Shown: piece after piece, positions 54,156 through 63,178 of the stretch | Layout of the letters: each line of letters begins with the position of its first letter | Position numbering within the stretch: the stretch's first letter is position 1 | DNA from: Streptomyces sp. B93 | GTDB taxonomy: Bacteria; Actinomycetota; Actinomycetes; Streptomycetales; Streptomycetaceae | Reading direction: 5' to 3' | Assembly (NCBI RefSeq): GCF_018070565.1 | Contig: NZ_JAGPXL010000001.1 | Span: forward strand, 310,001 to 374,000 | DNA: 64,000 nucleotides | Program-made: the position numbers and the translations under genes | Notes under the pieces: generated by a model | The model's database searches: none | What the model was told of the DNA's origin: nothing | The model's input: only the letters and a program-made list of their open reading frames with translations

Positions 54156-55483
54156 CCGCACGGGCCGCCCTCGGCCACCAGCTCCCGCACCGCCCGTACG
54201 AACCGTTCGACGTGCTCGTCCGGGGTGCCCGCGCCGAAGCTGACCCGGACGGCGTTGAGGTCGCCGGGCGTCCCGCAGTCGCCGCGGGTCCCCGGGTCGC
54301 CGCCCAGGAGGGTGCGGAGCAGCGGGTGGGCGCAGAACAGGCCCGCGCGCACCCCGATGCCGTAGCCGGTGGACAGGGCGGTGGCGAGGTCGGCGCTGTC
54401 CCAGCCGTCGACGACGAAGGAGAGCACGCCCACGCGCGGCGCGTCGTCGCCGAACAGCGACAGGAACCTGACCCCGGGCACCTCGGCCAGCCCCGCGCGG
54501 ACGCGGTCGATCAGATACCGCTCCCGGGCGAGCAGGTTCTCGAAGCCCGCCCCGGTGAGCGCCGCGCAGGCGGAGGCGATGGCATGGGCGCCGATGACGT
54601 TGGGCGAGCCCGCCTCGTGCCGGGCGGCGCCCTCCTGCCACTCCACGTCCACTCCCCCGTCCGCGCGCCGCACGACGCTGCGGCTGGCGCCGCCGCCCGC
54701 GAGGTAGGGCTCGGCGGACCCCAGCCAGTCGGGACGCCCCGCCAGCACCCCGGAGCCGAAGGGCGCGTACAGCTTATGCCCGGAGAAGGCGACCCAGTCC
54801 ACGTCCAGGTCACGGACGCTCACCGGGTGGTGGGGGGCGAGCTGGGCGGCGTCGAGGACGATCCGGGCGCCGTGCGCGTGCGCGGCGGCGGCCAGTTCCC
54901 GTACCGGCCACAGCTCGCCGGTGACGTTGGAGGCTCCGGTGACACAGACCAGGGCGGGGCCATAGGGGCCTCCCCTGCTCGAGCACAGCCGAGAGCTTGG
55001 GGAAGGGTCACGGTCGGCGAGGGCGCGCTCCAGGGCGTCGACGGCCTGCCGGGGGCCGCGCGGCGCGTCGAGGACGGTGAGGCGGGCGTGCCGCCAGGGC
55101 AGCAGGGCGGCGTGGTGCTCGGCCTCGAAGACGAAGACCTGGCAGTCCTCGGGCAGCGCGGCGGCGAGCAGGTTGAGGGAGTCGGTGGTGGACCGGGTGA
55201 AGACCACCTGGTCGTCGGCGCGGCAGTCCAGGAACCCGGCGACGGTCCGGCGGGCGTTCTCGAACAGCTCCGTCGACAGCCGCGACAGGTGCCCGGCACC
55301 GCGGTGCACACTCCCGTAGTACGGCGCGTACACCGCCACGTCGTCCCAGACCCGCTGCAACGCGGGCGCGCTGGCGGCGTAGTCGAGGGCGGCGTACGGC
55401 ACCTGGGTGCCGTCGGCGAGGGGAACGGTGACATCCCGGCCCAGAACGGGCAGTGGGGCACAGACAGACGGGGCGACGGACAT
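54134..55483 (-). CDS. Class V PLP-dependent aminotransferase / cysteine desulfurase-like protein
   Basis: 449 residues. ATG 55483 has GGGAG; the longer frame begins inside the riboswitch. PLP fold: YAALDYAASAPALQRVWDDV (29-48), VVFTRSTTDSLNLLAAAL, SNVTGELWPVRE, DAAQLAPHHP, and the PLP Lys in FSGHKLYAPFGSG (about 235). GAGTPDEHVERF near the end. It resembles cysteine desulfurase/selenocysteine lyase-like enzymes; control by a SAM-IV riboswitch points to sulfur metabolism, possibly cysteine or homocysteine related. Residues near 158-175 (DPSPSSRLCSSRGGPYG) come from an in-frame dispersed repeat. Confidence 0.87.
   Translation of the reverse strand: MSVAPSVCAPLPVLGRDVTVPLADGTQVPYAALDYAASAPALQRVWDDVAVYAPYYGSVHRGAGHLSRLSTELFENARRTVAGFLDCRADDQVVFTRSTTDSLNLLAAALPEDCQVFVFEAEHHAALLPWRHARLTVLDAPRGPRQAVDALERALADRDPSPSSRLCSSRGGPYGPALVCVTGASNVTGELWPVRELAAAAHAHGARIVLDAAQLAPHHPVSVRDLDVDWVAFSGHKLYAPFGSGVLAGRPDWLGSAEPYLAGGGASRSVVRRADGGVDVEWQEGAARHEAGSPNVIGAHAIASACAALTGAGFENLLARERYLIDRVRAGLAEVPGVRFLSLFGDDAPRVGVLSFVVDGWDSADLATALSTGYGIGVRAGLFCAHPLLRTLLGGDPGTRGDCGTPGDLNAVRVSFGAGTPDEHVERFVRAVRELVAEGGPCGQRTSAG
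54969..55005 (-). repeat. Dispersed palindromic repeat inside the aminotransferase gene (copy 2)
   Basis: CCTCCCCTGCTCGAG...CGAGAGCTTGGGG, related to the intergenic copy at 36604-36627. It is read through in frame and adds about 17 residues to the protein, between ADRD and GPALVCVTG. Confidence 0.65.
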
Positions 55484-55581
55484 GGCGAACTCCCGTGCGA
55501 GGAAGGAGAAGAGAGAAGGGTGCGCGGAGGCGGGGCTCGGCGGCCCTATCGCATTCGCTGGCTCACGGAAGAACTCCTCGA

Positions 55582-55698
55582 CGACCGCGCTTGCCATGAA
55601 CCTTGCTGTTCACGGCCTGGTCCTCACCCGGGGCACCCCGCCACGGACGGAGGGTTGCCGGACAGCCAGCCGGGGCCTGGAAGCTGTCACTCATGACC
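55582..55698 (-). promoter_or_regulatory. SAM-IV riboswitch upstream of the class V aminotransferase
   Basis: On the minus strand the sequence begins GGTCATGAGTGACAGC, contains CCCCGGCTGGCTGTCCGGC, AACCCTCC, GGCGGGGTGCCCCGGGTGAG, and GACCAGG, and ends with GGCAAGCGCGGTC. Blocks, order and spacing match the mycobacterial SAM-IV RNA as I recall it. It ends 99 bases before the ATG at 55483. SAM-IV RNAs occur mostly in actinomycetes before sulfur-metabolism genes, and usually lower expression when S-adenosylmethionine is high. Confidence 0.9.
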
Positions 55699-55773
55699 TG
55701 GTACAGCATCCTGCCATACGATCATCGGCGCGCAAGGGCGCGGTCCGGATTCTGGACCGCGCCCCCGCCCGCG

Positions 55774-56838
55774 TCACGCGTTGCTGACCGCCACCCAGCG
55801 GTCCAGCGTGCGCTTGGCCGCACCCGAGTCGATCGACTCCGCGGCCTTCTCCATGCCGAAGCGGATCCGGTCCACCAAGGGGCCGTCCTCCGGCTCCAGG
55901 GCCGCGAGGGCCGCCGCCGAGTTCAGCAGTACGGCGTCCCGCACCGGACCCCGCTCGCCCTCCAGCAGCCGTCGGGCCACCTCGGCGTTGTAGGACGCGT
56001 CGGCGCCGCGCAGCGCCTCGACCGGCACCCGCTCGATGCCGACGTCCGCCGGGTCGAAGGTCTCCTCGGTGACCTTGCCGTCCCGGACCACCCACACCCG
56101 GGAGGTCGAGGTGGTGGTCAGCTCGTCGAGGCCGTCGTCGCCGCGGAAGACGAGGGAGGAGTTGCCGCGCTCGGCGAGCACCCCGGCCATGATCGGCGCC
56201 ATCCGGAGCGAGGCGACCCCCACGGCCTGCGCCCGCACCTTGGCCGGGTTGGTGAGCGGACCGAGGAAGTTGAAGGTGGTGCGGATGCCCAACTGGCCGC
56301 GGGCGGCGGCCACATGACGCAGCGCCGGGTGGAACTTCACCGCGAAGCAGAAGGTGATCCCGGCCTCCTCGGCGACCTCCGCCACCCGCTGCGGCGACAG
56401 CTCCAGATTGACGCCGAGCTTCTCCAGGACGTCGGAGGCGCCGGACGCCGAGGACGCGGCCCGGCTGCCGTGCTTGACGACCTTCGCGCCGGTTCCGGCG
56501 ATGACGATCGAGGACATCGTGGAGATGTTCACCGTCTTGGCGCCGTCGCCGCCGGTGCCGACGATGTCGACGGTGTCCCCCGGCACCTCGATCACATTGG
56601 CGTGCTCGTACATCGTCCGGACCATGCCGGAGATCTCCTCGACGGTCTCCCCCTTGGCCCGCAGCGCCACCGCGAACCCGGCGATCTGGGCGTCGGTCGC
56701 CTCACCGCTCATGATCCGGCCCATCGCCCAGGCGGTGGCGTCGGCGCTCAGGTCCTGCCCGTCCAGCAGGCCGTTCAGCAGCACGGGCCAGGAACGGCCC
56801 GCCGCGGTGTCGCCTCCAGCGGGGGTCACAGCGCTCAT
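55774..56838 (-). CDS. trpD: Anthranilate phosphoribosyltransferase
   Basis: 354 residues, ATG at 56838. It adds PRPP to anthranilate. PRPP loop [20 protein letters not shown] (about 88-107), anthranilate site [20 protein letters not shown] (about 119-138), and [20 protein letters not shown] plus [14 protein letters not shown] (about 169-204). Length is typical of actinobacterial TrpD. It is alone, far from trpE in this window, with no trp leader seen in front of it. The qcr terminator lies 78 bases upstream. The matching gene in M. tuberculosis is Rv2192c, also beside ctaE-qcrCAB. Confidence 0.95.
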   Translation of the reverse strand: MSAVTPAGGDTAAGRSWPVLLNGLLDGQDLSADATAWAMGRIMSGEATDAQIAGFAVALRAKGETVEEISGMVRTMYEHANVIEVPGDTVDIVGTGGDGAKTVNISTMSSIVIAGTGAKVVKHGSRAASSASGASDVLEKLGVNLELSPQRVAEVAEEAGITFCFAVKFHPALRHVAAARGQLGIRTTFNFLGPLTNPAKVRAQAVGVASLRMAPIMAGVLAERGNSSLVFRGDDGLDELTTTSTSRVWVVRDGKVTEETFDPADVGIERVPVEALRGADASYNAEVARRLLEGERGPVRDAVLLNSAAALAALEPEDGPLVDRIRFGMEKAAESIDSGAAKRTLDRWVAVSNA

Positions 56839-56915
56839 CAGCCGCTCCTGATCGTCGTAGAGATGTCCTCGGAGATGTCCGTGGGGCCAGCCTATCCAGG
56901 TCCGGGCACGGCGAA

Positions 56916-56946
56916 GGGCCCCCGTCCGGTGTTCGGACGGGGGCCC
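56916..56946 (-). terminator. Terminator of the ctaE-qcrCAB operon
   Basis: Perfect 13-bp inverted repeat GGGCCCCCGTCCG / CGGACGGGGGCCC with a 5-nt GTGTT loop, 26 bases past the qcrB stop on the minus strand. Confidence 0.88.
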
Positions 56947-56971
56947 TCGGCGTGGCGTGGCGAACGCGGGA

Positions 56972-58627
56972 TCAGTGGTGGCCGTGGCCGCTCGTGATCT
57001 CCTTGTACTCCTCGACGGTGGGCTTGGCGATCTGGGCTTCCTCGTTGAAGTACGCCTTGCTGAGCTTGGCGCGCAGCTTCTCGGAGCCCTTCACCTTGCG
57101 CTCCACACCGTTCTCGTCGACCGTCGGGCCGATCTCGATCGGCTTGTACTGCTCGTGGGCCGTGAGGGTGTGCAGCTGGTCCTGGCTGAGCGGCTCGTGG
57201 ATCTCGATGAACTCGCCGTGCGGCAGGCGCTTGATCGTGCCGGTCTCCCGGCCGTGCAGCACCTTGTCCTTGTCCCGGCGCTGGAGGCCGAGGCAGATCC
57301 GCTTGGTGGCGATGAACGCGATGACCGGTCCGGCGAAGAAGAAGATCCGGACGAACCAGGTGACCGCGTTGATCGACAGGTCGAAGTGGGTGGCGATGAG
57401 GTCGTTGCCACCACCGACCAGCGTGATCATGTACATCGTGATCCAGGCGACGCCGAACGCGGTACGCGTCGGGGCGTTGCGCGGACGGTCCAGGATGTGG
57501 TGCTCGCGCTTGTCGCCGGTGACCCAGGCCTCGATGAACGGGTAGGCCGCGAGGACCACCAGTACCACACCGAAGATCACCAGCGGGATGAACACGCCCA
57601 GGACGAGCGTGTGACCCCAGAAGTTGACCTCCCAGCCCGGGAAGTAGCGGACCAGACCCTCGGCGAAGCCCATGTACCAGTCGGGCTGGGCGCCCGTGGA
57701 GACCATGTCCGGCCGGTAGGGGCCCAGCGCCCAGATCGGGTTGATCTGCGCGATGGCCGCGATGACCGCGATGACACCGAAGACCAGGAAGAAGAAGCCT
57801 CCGGCCTTGGCGACGTAGACCGGCATGAACGGCATGCCGACGACGTTCTTGTTGGTCTTCCCGGCACCCGCGAACTGCGTGTGCTTCTGCACCCAGACCA
57901 GGATCAGGTGGGCGACCACCAGGCCGAGCATGATGCCCGGCAGCAGCAGGATGTGGATGGCGTAGAACCGCGCCACGAAGTCGTGGCCGGGGAACTCGCC
58001 GCCGAACAGGAACATCGAGATGTACGTGCCCACGATCGGCACGGACAGGATCGCGCCCTGCGTGAAGCGGACACCGGTGCCGGAGAGCAGGTCGTCCGGG
58101 AGCGAGTAACCGGTGAAGCCGGTGAACATGCCGAGGACGAACAGCGTGAAGCCGAACAGCCAGTTGACCTCACGCGGCTTGCGGAACGCGCCGGTGAAGA
58201 ACACGCGCATCATGTGCACGAACATCGCCGCGAGGAAGATCAGCGCCGCCCAGTGGTGGATCTGCCGGATCAGCAGACCGCCGCGGACGTCGAAGCTGAT
58301 GTCCAGCGTCGACTTGTACGCCTCACTCATCAGCTGTCCCTGCATCGGGACGTAGGAGCCGTGGTACTCCACCTCGTTCATCGACGGGTGGAAGAACAGC
58401 GTCAGATACACACCCGTGAGGATGATGATCAGGAAGCTGTAGAGCGCGACCTCACCCAACATGAACGACCAGTGGTCGGGGAAGACCTTGCGCACGTTGT
58501 TCTTGGCCAGGGAGTAGACCCCCAGGCGTCCGTCGGCCCAGTCGGCGACGCGCTCGCCGGCCGGAGCCTTTCCGCGGGTGCGGCCCGGCGCGTCGGCGCC
58601 TGGGCTCGTGCTGGCGGTAGTGCTCAT
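56972..58627 (-). CDS. qcrB: Cytochrome bc1 complex cytochrome b subunit
   Basis: 551 residues, ATG at 58627 overlapping the qcrA stop (ATGA). Haem-ligand helices: [20 protein letters not shown] (about 118-137) and [20 protein letters not shown] near 225; quinol site [19 protein letters not shown] replaces the usual PEWY motif. Eight or nine membrane helices. The C-terminal extension of about 120 residues (from [16 protein letters not shown], ending in [12 protein letters not shown]) is characteristic of actinobacterial QcrB. It oxidises menaquinol in the bc1-aa3 supercomplex. Last gene of ctaE-qcrC-qcrA-qcrB. Confidence 0.97.
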   Translation of the reverse strand: MSTTASTSPGADAPGRTRGKAPAGERVADWADGRLGVYSLAKNNVRKVFPDHWSFMLGEVALYSFLIIILTGVYLTLFFHPSMNEVEYHGSYVPMQGQLMSEAYKSTLDISFDVRGGLLIRQIHHWAALIFLAAMFVHMMRVFFTGAFRKPREVNWLFGFTLFVLGMFTGFTGYSLPDDLLSGTGVRFTQGAILSVPIVGTYISMFLFGGEFPGHDFVARFYAIHILLLPGIMLGLVVAHLILVWVQKHTQFAGAGKTNKNVVGMPFMPVYVAKAGGFFFLVFGVIAVIAAIAQINPIWALGPYRPDMVSTGAQPDWYMGFAEGLVRYFPGWEVNFWGHTLVLGVFIPLVIFGVVLVVLAAYPFIEAWVTGDKREHHILDRPRNAPTRTAFGVAWITMYMITLVGGGNDLIATHFDLSINAVTWFVRIFFFAGPVIAFIATKRICLGLQRRDKDKVLHGRETGTIKRLPHGEFIEIHEPLSQDQLHTLTAHEQYKPIEIGPTVDENGVERKVKGSEKLRAKLSKAYFNEEAQIAKPTVEEYKEITSGHGHH

Positions 58628-59682
58628 CCGCGCTCCCAGAATGCAGGACCGACGGGCTCCTCGAAGTCGCTGAGCGCTTCGAGGTACCCCTCGTCGTTCA
58701 CGCCGATCCGCAGCTGCGGAAGGGCGTGTCCGGCGGGGCCGAAGATGACCCGGGCCCCGTCGGACAGGTCGAAGGTGGACTGGTGGCACGGGCACAGGAC
58801 GTGGTGCGTCTGCTGCTCGTACAGCGAGATCGGGCAACCGACGTGGGTGCAGATCTTGGAGTACGCCACGATGCCCTCGTGCGACCACTCGAGCTCGCGC
58901 TTGTCCTTGATGTCACCCGGCTGGAGCCGGACGATCATCAGGGCGGCCTTGGCGATCTCGTTGTTGAAGTCCTCGGCGTGCTCGTCCAGGCCCTCGGGCT
59001 TGGCGAAGGTGAGCGAGCCGACGGCGATGTCGGAGGGCCGCAGCGGCTCGTCGGTGTTCATGTTGACGAGCAGCTTGCCCTTGCTCCACAGGGTGTGGCG
59101 GAGCTTGGTGCCGGGCAGCGGACCGAGGTCGCGCAGCAGCACCACACCGGTGAGCGGAACGAGGGTCAGCGCGCCGAGCATGGTGTTGCGCAGCAGCCTG
59201 CGGCGGCCGAGCTGCGACTCCTTGGCGCCCTGCTTGAACTCCTCATGGATCGTCGCCCGCAGCTCGGGCGACGCCTCGACCGGGTGCCGCTCCTGCACCA
59301 TCTCGTGGTCGGACATCAGGGTGCGCGCCCAGTGGATCGCACCCGCGCCGATGCAGAACAGCGCGATGCCGAGGGTCAGGCCCAGGGCGAAGTTCAGCGC
59401 GCTGATGTGCCCGAACGGGAAGATGAAGACCGACTCGTCGACGGGGATCGCCACGAACGCGGCGATGAAGCCGACGGTGGCCAGCATCGACACCGTGAAC
59501 AGCAGGGAGACCGTGCGCTCGGACCGCTTGGCGGCCCGCTCGTCGATGTCCTGGACGCGGTACTCGTGCGGCGGCAGACCGGGGTCGGCGAACGGGTGCT
59601 TCTCGTCCGCGACGCCCACCGCGCCATGGCTGGTGTCCTGCTCAGCGGGCAGGTTCTCTTCTGGAATGTCTTGGCTACTCAT
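58624..59682 (-). CDS. qcrA: Cytochrome bc1 complex Rieske iron-sulfur subunit
   Basis: 352 residues. N-terminal region (MSSQDIPEENLPAEQDTSHG) and three membrane helices, as in actinobacterial QcrA (most others have one). The Rieske cluster ligands are in ICTHVGCPISLYEQ (Cys/His pair one) and VLCPCHQSTFDL (pair two). It passes electrons from quinol to the dihaem cytochrome QcrC. It overlaps qcrC by four bases and qcrB by four, so the three subunits are translationally coupled. A four-base overlap at both ends is typical of this operon. Confidence 0.97.
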   Translation of the reverse strand: MSSQDIPEENLPAEQDTSHGAVGVADEKHPFADPGLPPHEYRVQDIDERAAKRSERTVSLLFTVSMLATVGFIAAFVAIPVDESVFIFPFGHISALNFALGLTLGIALFCIGAGAIHWARTLMSDHEMVQERHPVEASPELRATIHEEFKQGAKESQLGRRRLLRNTMLGALTLVPLTGVVLLRDLGPLPGTKLRHTLWSKGKLLVNMNTDEPLRPSDIAVGSLTFAKPEGLDEHAEDFNNEIAKAALMIVRLQPGDIKDKRELEWSHEGIVAYSKICTHVGCPISLYEQQTHHVLCPCHQSTFDLSDGARVIFGPAGHALPQLRIGVNDEGYLEALSDFEEPVGPAFWERG

Positions 59683-60500
59683 GACTTCTTGGCCTTTGCG
59701 GTCCGAGCGGCGACCCAGACGGCGACGGCGATCAGTGCGCCCAGACCGAAGACCCAGGCGAAGAGGCCCTCGCTGACCGGTCCCAGGCCGCCCAGCTGAA
59801 GACCGCCGGGGTTCACCGTCTCATCGCCGTTGACCGCGTCCAGGTAGGCGATGATGTCCTTCTTGTTCTGCTCCGTCAGCGTGGTGTCGGGGAAGGAGGG
59901 CATGTTCTGCGGGCCGGTGAGCATGGCCTCGTAGATGTGCTTGGGGTCGACACCCTCGAGGGTCGGCGCGTACTTGCCCTTGGTGAGGGCACCACCCTTG
60001 CCGGTGAAGTTGTGGCACTGCGCGCAGTTGTTGCGGAACAGCTCGCCGCCCTTGCCGATGTCGGCGCCCTCGACGCTGTACTGCTCCTCGGTCGGCACGG
60101 CCGGACCGGCGCCGAGGGAGGCGATGTACGCGGCGAGCTGGTCGATCTCGGCCTGCGAGTAGATGTTCTTCTTGCGCGGCACCTGCGCGCCCTCGGAGGT
60201 CGCGGCAGGCATACGGCCGGTGGCGACCTGGAAGTCGACGGCCGCGGCGCCCACGCCCACCAGGCTGGGGCCGTCGGAGGTGCCCTGACCGCCGGTGCCG
60301 TGGCAGCTGGCGCAGCCGACTGCGTAGAGCTTCTTGCCCTCGTCGATGGCGAGAGACTGGGAGGACGCAGCGGTCTCGTCGGCCTGCGCCTTGCCCGCGG
60401 GTGCGAACGCGGTGTACAGCCCCCCAGTGGCCGCCAGCGCGAGGAGTAGGACGACGATCGCCGCCAGCGGATGGCGTCGTCGTGCGGAGAGCTTTTTCAC
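59679..60500 (-). CDS. qcrC: Cytochrome bc1 complex dihaem cytochrome c subunit
   Basis: 273 residues. N-terminal membrane helix (HPLAAIVVLLLALAATGGLY). Two haem c sites: VGCASCHGTGGQG (about 57-69) and NNCAQCHNFTGKGG (about 156-169); the axial Met residues are in TGRMPAA and MPSFPDT. A C-terminal helix (LFAWVFGLGALIAVAVWVAA) anchors it. It replaces both cytochrome c1 and soluble cytochrome c in actinobacteria, linking bc1 to the aa3 oxidase. Start at 60500 with the 63-base gap to ctaE empty. Confidence 0.97.
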   Translation of the reverse strand: MKKLSARRRHPLAAIVVLLLALAATGGLYTAFAPAGKAQADETAASSQSLAIDEGKKLYAVGCASCHGTGGQGTSDGPSLVGVGAAAVDFQVATGRMPAATSEGAQVPRKKNIYSQAEIDQLAAYIASLGAGPAVPTEEQYSVEGADIGKGGELFRNNCAQCHNFTGKGGALTKGKYAPTLEGVDPKHIYEAMLTGPQNMPSFPDTTLTEQNKKDIIAYLDAVNGDETVNPGGLQLGGLGPVSEGLFAWVFGLGALIAVAVWVAARTAKAKKS

Positions 60501-60563
60501 GGATTACCCCGGTGTCAGGATCTTCTGCGTCGATGCTTCGGGAAGGTTCGGGAGCGGGCCCGG

Positions 60564-61184
60564 CTACTTGATCATGTAGATCGTGGCGAAGAGGCCGATC
60601 CAGACGACATCGACGAAGTGCCAGTAGTAGGACACGACGATGGCGGCGGTCGCCTGCTCATGGGTGAATCTCCGGGCCGCGTAGGTGCGGCCGAGGACCA
60701 GCAGGAAGGCGATGAGGCCGCCCGTCACGTGCAGTCCGTGGAAGCCGGTGGTCAGGTAGAACGCCGAGCCGTACGCGTCCGACGAGAGCGAGAGGCCCTC
60801 GTGCTTGACCAGCTCGGTGTACTCGTACACCTGCCCGCCGACGAAGATCGCACCCATGATGAAGGTGACGATGAACCACATCCGGAGCTTCTTCACGTCA
60901 CCGCGCTCGGCGGCGAACACGCCGAGCTGGCAGGTGAGGGAGGAGAGCACCAGGATCGTGGTGTTGGTCGCCGAGAACGGGAAGTTCAGGGCGTCGGCCT
61001 GTTCCTTCCAGAAATCGGGACCCGTCACCGATCGCAGGGTGAAGTACATCGCGAAGAGGGCCGCGAAGAACATCAGCTCGGAACTCAGCCAGATGATGGT
61101 TCCGACGCTGGTGAGGTTCGGCCGGTTGACCGACGGGTGCGCGTGCCCGGTATCTACTGTCGTTGCTGTCGCCACGACCGACAT
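60564..61184 (-). CDS. ctaE: Cytochrome c oxidase subunit III
   Basis: 206 residues; the start ATG (61184) lies inside a palindrome. Five membrane helices with [20 protein letters not shown] (about 28-47), [20 protein letters not shown] (about 150-169, conserved His) and [20 protein letters not shown]. Subunit III of the aa3 oxidase, a proton- and O2-handling accessory subunit. It is the first gene of the ctaE-qcrCAB operon, away from ctaD and ctaF, as in mycobacteria (Rv2193). No Shine-Dalgarno is obvious, so it may be leaderless. Confidence 0.96.
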   Translation of the reverse strand: MSVVATATTVDTGHAHPSVNRPNLTSVGTIIWLSSELMFFAALFAMYFTLRSVTGPDFWKEQADALNFPFSATNTTILVLSSLTCQLGVFAAERGDVKKLRMWFIVTFIMGAIFVGGQVYEYTELVKHEGLSLSSDAYGSAFYLTTGFHGLHVTGGLIAFLLVLGRTYAARRFTHEQATAAIVVSYYWHFVDVVWIGLFATIYMIK

Positions 61185-61195
61185 TATGTCGGTCG
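61175..61195. promoter_or_regulatory. Perfect palindrome over the ctaE start codon
   Basis: CGACCGACAT-T-ATGTCGGTCG: 10-bp perfect arms with a 1-nt centre (21 bp). The minus-strand ATG begins within the right arm. It could be a repressor site or an RNA hairpin that blocks initiation. Confidence 0.6.
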
Positions 61196-61341
61196 CTTAT
61201 CCCGCCCTCACTCCGGGGGGTGCCGTTCGGAGTGTTGCTGGCCCGCAACCGGTCCTGACGAGGTGTTCAGCGCGGGTGCCCGAGGGAGTAGCATCCGCCG
61301 TGACAGGCCTTTCCGTACGACGCTGACGTCCCGGAGGAAGC

Positions 61342-61743
61342 ATGCAGCCGACCGCCACGGTGCTGGTCTACAGCGACGACTCCAACACCCGCGAGCAGGT
61401 GCGGCTGGCGACCGGGCGACGGCCTGCCCCGGACGTGCCGGTGGTGGAGTTCATCGAGTGCGCCACGCCGGAAGCCGTCGTCAGGGAGCTGGACAAGGGC
61501 GGCATCGACGCGTGCGTGCTGGACGGGGAGGCCGTGCCCATGGGGGGCATGGGCGTCTGCCGGCAGATCAAGGACGAGATCTTCAACTGTCCGCCGGTGC
61601 TGGTGCTCATCGCCCGTCCGCAGGACGCGTGGCTGGCGACGTGGAGCCGGGCGGACGCGGCGGTCACCTCGCCGGTGGAGCCGGTCGAGTTCGCTCAGGC
61701 CTTGGCCGGTCTGTTGCGGAACGGTGTCTCTTTGAACGCGTGA
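61342..61743 (+). CDS. Atypical receiver-domain protein (stand-alone, lacking conserved Lys)
   Basis: 133 residues, ATG at 61342 behind GGAGGA. Receiver fold by eye: acidic pair at YSDDSN (12-13), probable phosphoacceptor Asp61 in ACVLDGEAVPMGG, but the switch Ser/Thr is Ala (LIARPQD, 91) and the conserved Lys before Pro is Ser (VTSPVEPVEF, 110). No output domain. It lies between ctaE and an L,D-transpeptidase gene and diverges from ctaE. It may be a phosphorylation-independent regulator or a pseudo-receiver; partner unknown. Confidence 0.78.
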   Translation: MQPTATVLVYSDDSNTREQVRLATGRRPAPDVPVVEFIECATPEAVVRELDKGGIDACVLDGEAVPMGGMGVCRQIKDEIFNCPPVLVLIARPQDAWLATWSRADAAVTSPVEPVEFAQALAGLLRNGVSLNA

Positions 61744-61764
61744 GCCGCGCCCCCTCGGGGTGCG

Positions 61765-63048
61765 TCACGTCGCCGTTGGCTGTAGGCGGGCCGTCTGTTC
61801 GTGGCGGGGGCCGGTCTCGCTGAGGGCGCTGCCTTCGCGCCATTTCTGCCAGGGGACGTTCCAGTCACCGAAGCCGTTGCCGAAGGGCTCCATCACGTCG
61901 CCCTGGGAGTTGACGACCTTGACCAGGTCGCCCTCGCGGACGTTGTCGAAGAACCACTCGGCGTTGGCGGTGCTCATGCCGACGCAGCCGTGGCTGACGT
62001 TGGCGGAGCCCTGGGAGCCCACCGACCAGGGGGCGGCGTGCACGTACTCGCCGCTCCAGGTGACCCTGGTGGCGTAGTAGACGGGCAGGTCGTACGACTC
62101 CGCCGACCCCTCGGCGATGCCGATGCTGGTGCCGCGCATCCGTACGAAGTACTCCTTGGCGAGGACGACCTTGACGCCGTTGCGGGTCTCGAAGCCGGGC
62201 TTTCCGGTGGTGACCGGGATCGACTTGACCTCCTCGTCGTTGCGGTAGAGCGTCAGCTGGTGCGCGGCGGCGTCGGCGACGGCGACGACCCGGTCCCCGG
62301 TGGTGAACTTCAGCGGCTTGGCGGTGCCGCCCCAGAGCCGGTCGCTGATCTTGATGCCGTCCAGGTTGCTGCGGACCCGCACGGTGGCCTGGGTGGGCCA
62401 GTACTCCTTGGGCCGGTAGTGGAGTTCGGTGTCCGACACCCAGTGCCAGCCGCCCTCCACCCAGGGGCGGGAGTCCACCTTCAGGGCGCGTTCGACGACG
62501 GCACGCTGTGCCTTGTCCTTGACGGGCTGGCTGAGTTCCGCGGTGACGGGCTGGCCGACGCCGTACGTGCCCGTCTTGGGGCCGAAGGTGACGTTCAGCC
62601 GCTTCTTGGTGAGCGGCTTGCCGGTGTCGAAGGTGAGGACCCGGCGGCCGGGGGCGCCGTCCTCGTCCTCCGTGCTCACCCGGACCGTGTAGCGGGCGTC
62701 GGCGGCCAGCGGGGAGGTGCTGTGCCAGCGGCTGCCGTCGGCGGCGAGTTCGCCCGCCACATGGCGTCCGGTGGCGTCCACGGCCGTGACGTCCGTGATA
62801 CGGCCGTCCGAGCCCTCGGTGGTGACCTCCAGGGGCTTGCTGGGGTCGGCCTTCCTGCCGTCCTTGCCGGGGCCCTTGAAGGAGACCTGGTCCGCGGCGT
62901 CGTACGGGACGGACGCGAGCGGGTTGCCGTCGTCGCTGCACGAGGTGGCGCCCGCGCCGAGCGCGAGCACCAGCAGCGTGCAGCCGACGGTGGTGCGGGT
63001 ACGCGGGACGCCGGAGCCGGGGTCCCGGGAGAACACTGTGCGACTCAT
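61765..63048 (-). CDS. L,D-transpeptidase lipoprotein
   Basis: 427 residues, ATG at 63048. Lipobox GATSCS (Cys about 37) after a signal helix (VGCTLLVLALGAGA). Two Ig-like domains (LEVTTEGSDGRITDVTAVDA; RLNVTFGPKTGTYGVGQPVT) precede the YkuD catalytic domain (about 255-385) with His/Cys in NVSHGCVGMSTANAEWFFD (about 350-368). It makes 3-3 cross-links between mDAP or LL-DAP residues of peptidoglycan, like mycobacterial LdtMt2. It converges with the receiver gene and is followed upstream by the ctaF terminator. Confidence 0.93.
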   Translation of the reverse strand: MSRTVFSRDPGSGVPRTRTTVGCTLLVLALGAGATSCSDDGNPLASVPYDAADQVSFKGPGKDGRKADPSKPLEVTTEGSDGRITDVTAVDATGRHVAGELAADGSRWHSTSPLAADARYTVRVSTEDEDGAPGRRVLTFDTGKPLTKKRLNVTFGPKTGTYGVGQPVTAELSQPVKDKAQRAVVERALKVDSRPWVEGGWHWVSDTELHYRPKEYWPTQATVRVRSNLDGIKISDRLWGGTAKPLKFTTGDRVVAVADAAAHQLTLYRNDEEVKSIPVTTGKPGFETRNGVKVVLAKEYFVRMRGTSIGIAEGSAESYDLPVYYATRVTWSGEYVHAAPWSVGSQGSANVSHGCVGMSTANAEWFFDNVREGDLVKVVNSQGDVMEPFGNGFGDWNVPWQKWREGSALSETGPRHEQTARLQPTAT

Positions 63049-63123
63049 GACCCCACGCTAGGAAGCCGCACCCGCTTCGGCGCGCGGGGTGACCCGCCCG
63101 GGGGAGGACCGCTGGGCGAAACG

Positions 63124-63163
63124 GAGGAGCCCGGACCCTCCTGGCGGAGTGTCCGGGCTCCTC
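63124..63163 (-). terminator. Terminator of the ctaD-ctaF unit
   Basis: 13-bp inverted repeat (63124-63136 with 63151-63163), 14-nt loop, 15 bases past the ctaF stop on the minus strand and before the L,D-transpeptidase start. Confidence 0.8.
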
Positions 63164-63178
63164 TGCGCGAGGCGTGTG

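Noticed and set aside
55484..55597. N-terminal extension of the aminotransferase from 55597
   Set aside because: That start codon lies in the SAM-IV aptamer and has no ribosome site; ATG 55483 has both a ribosome site and the family's N-terminus.
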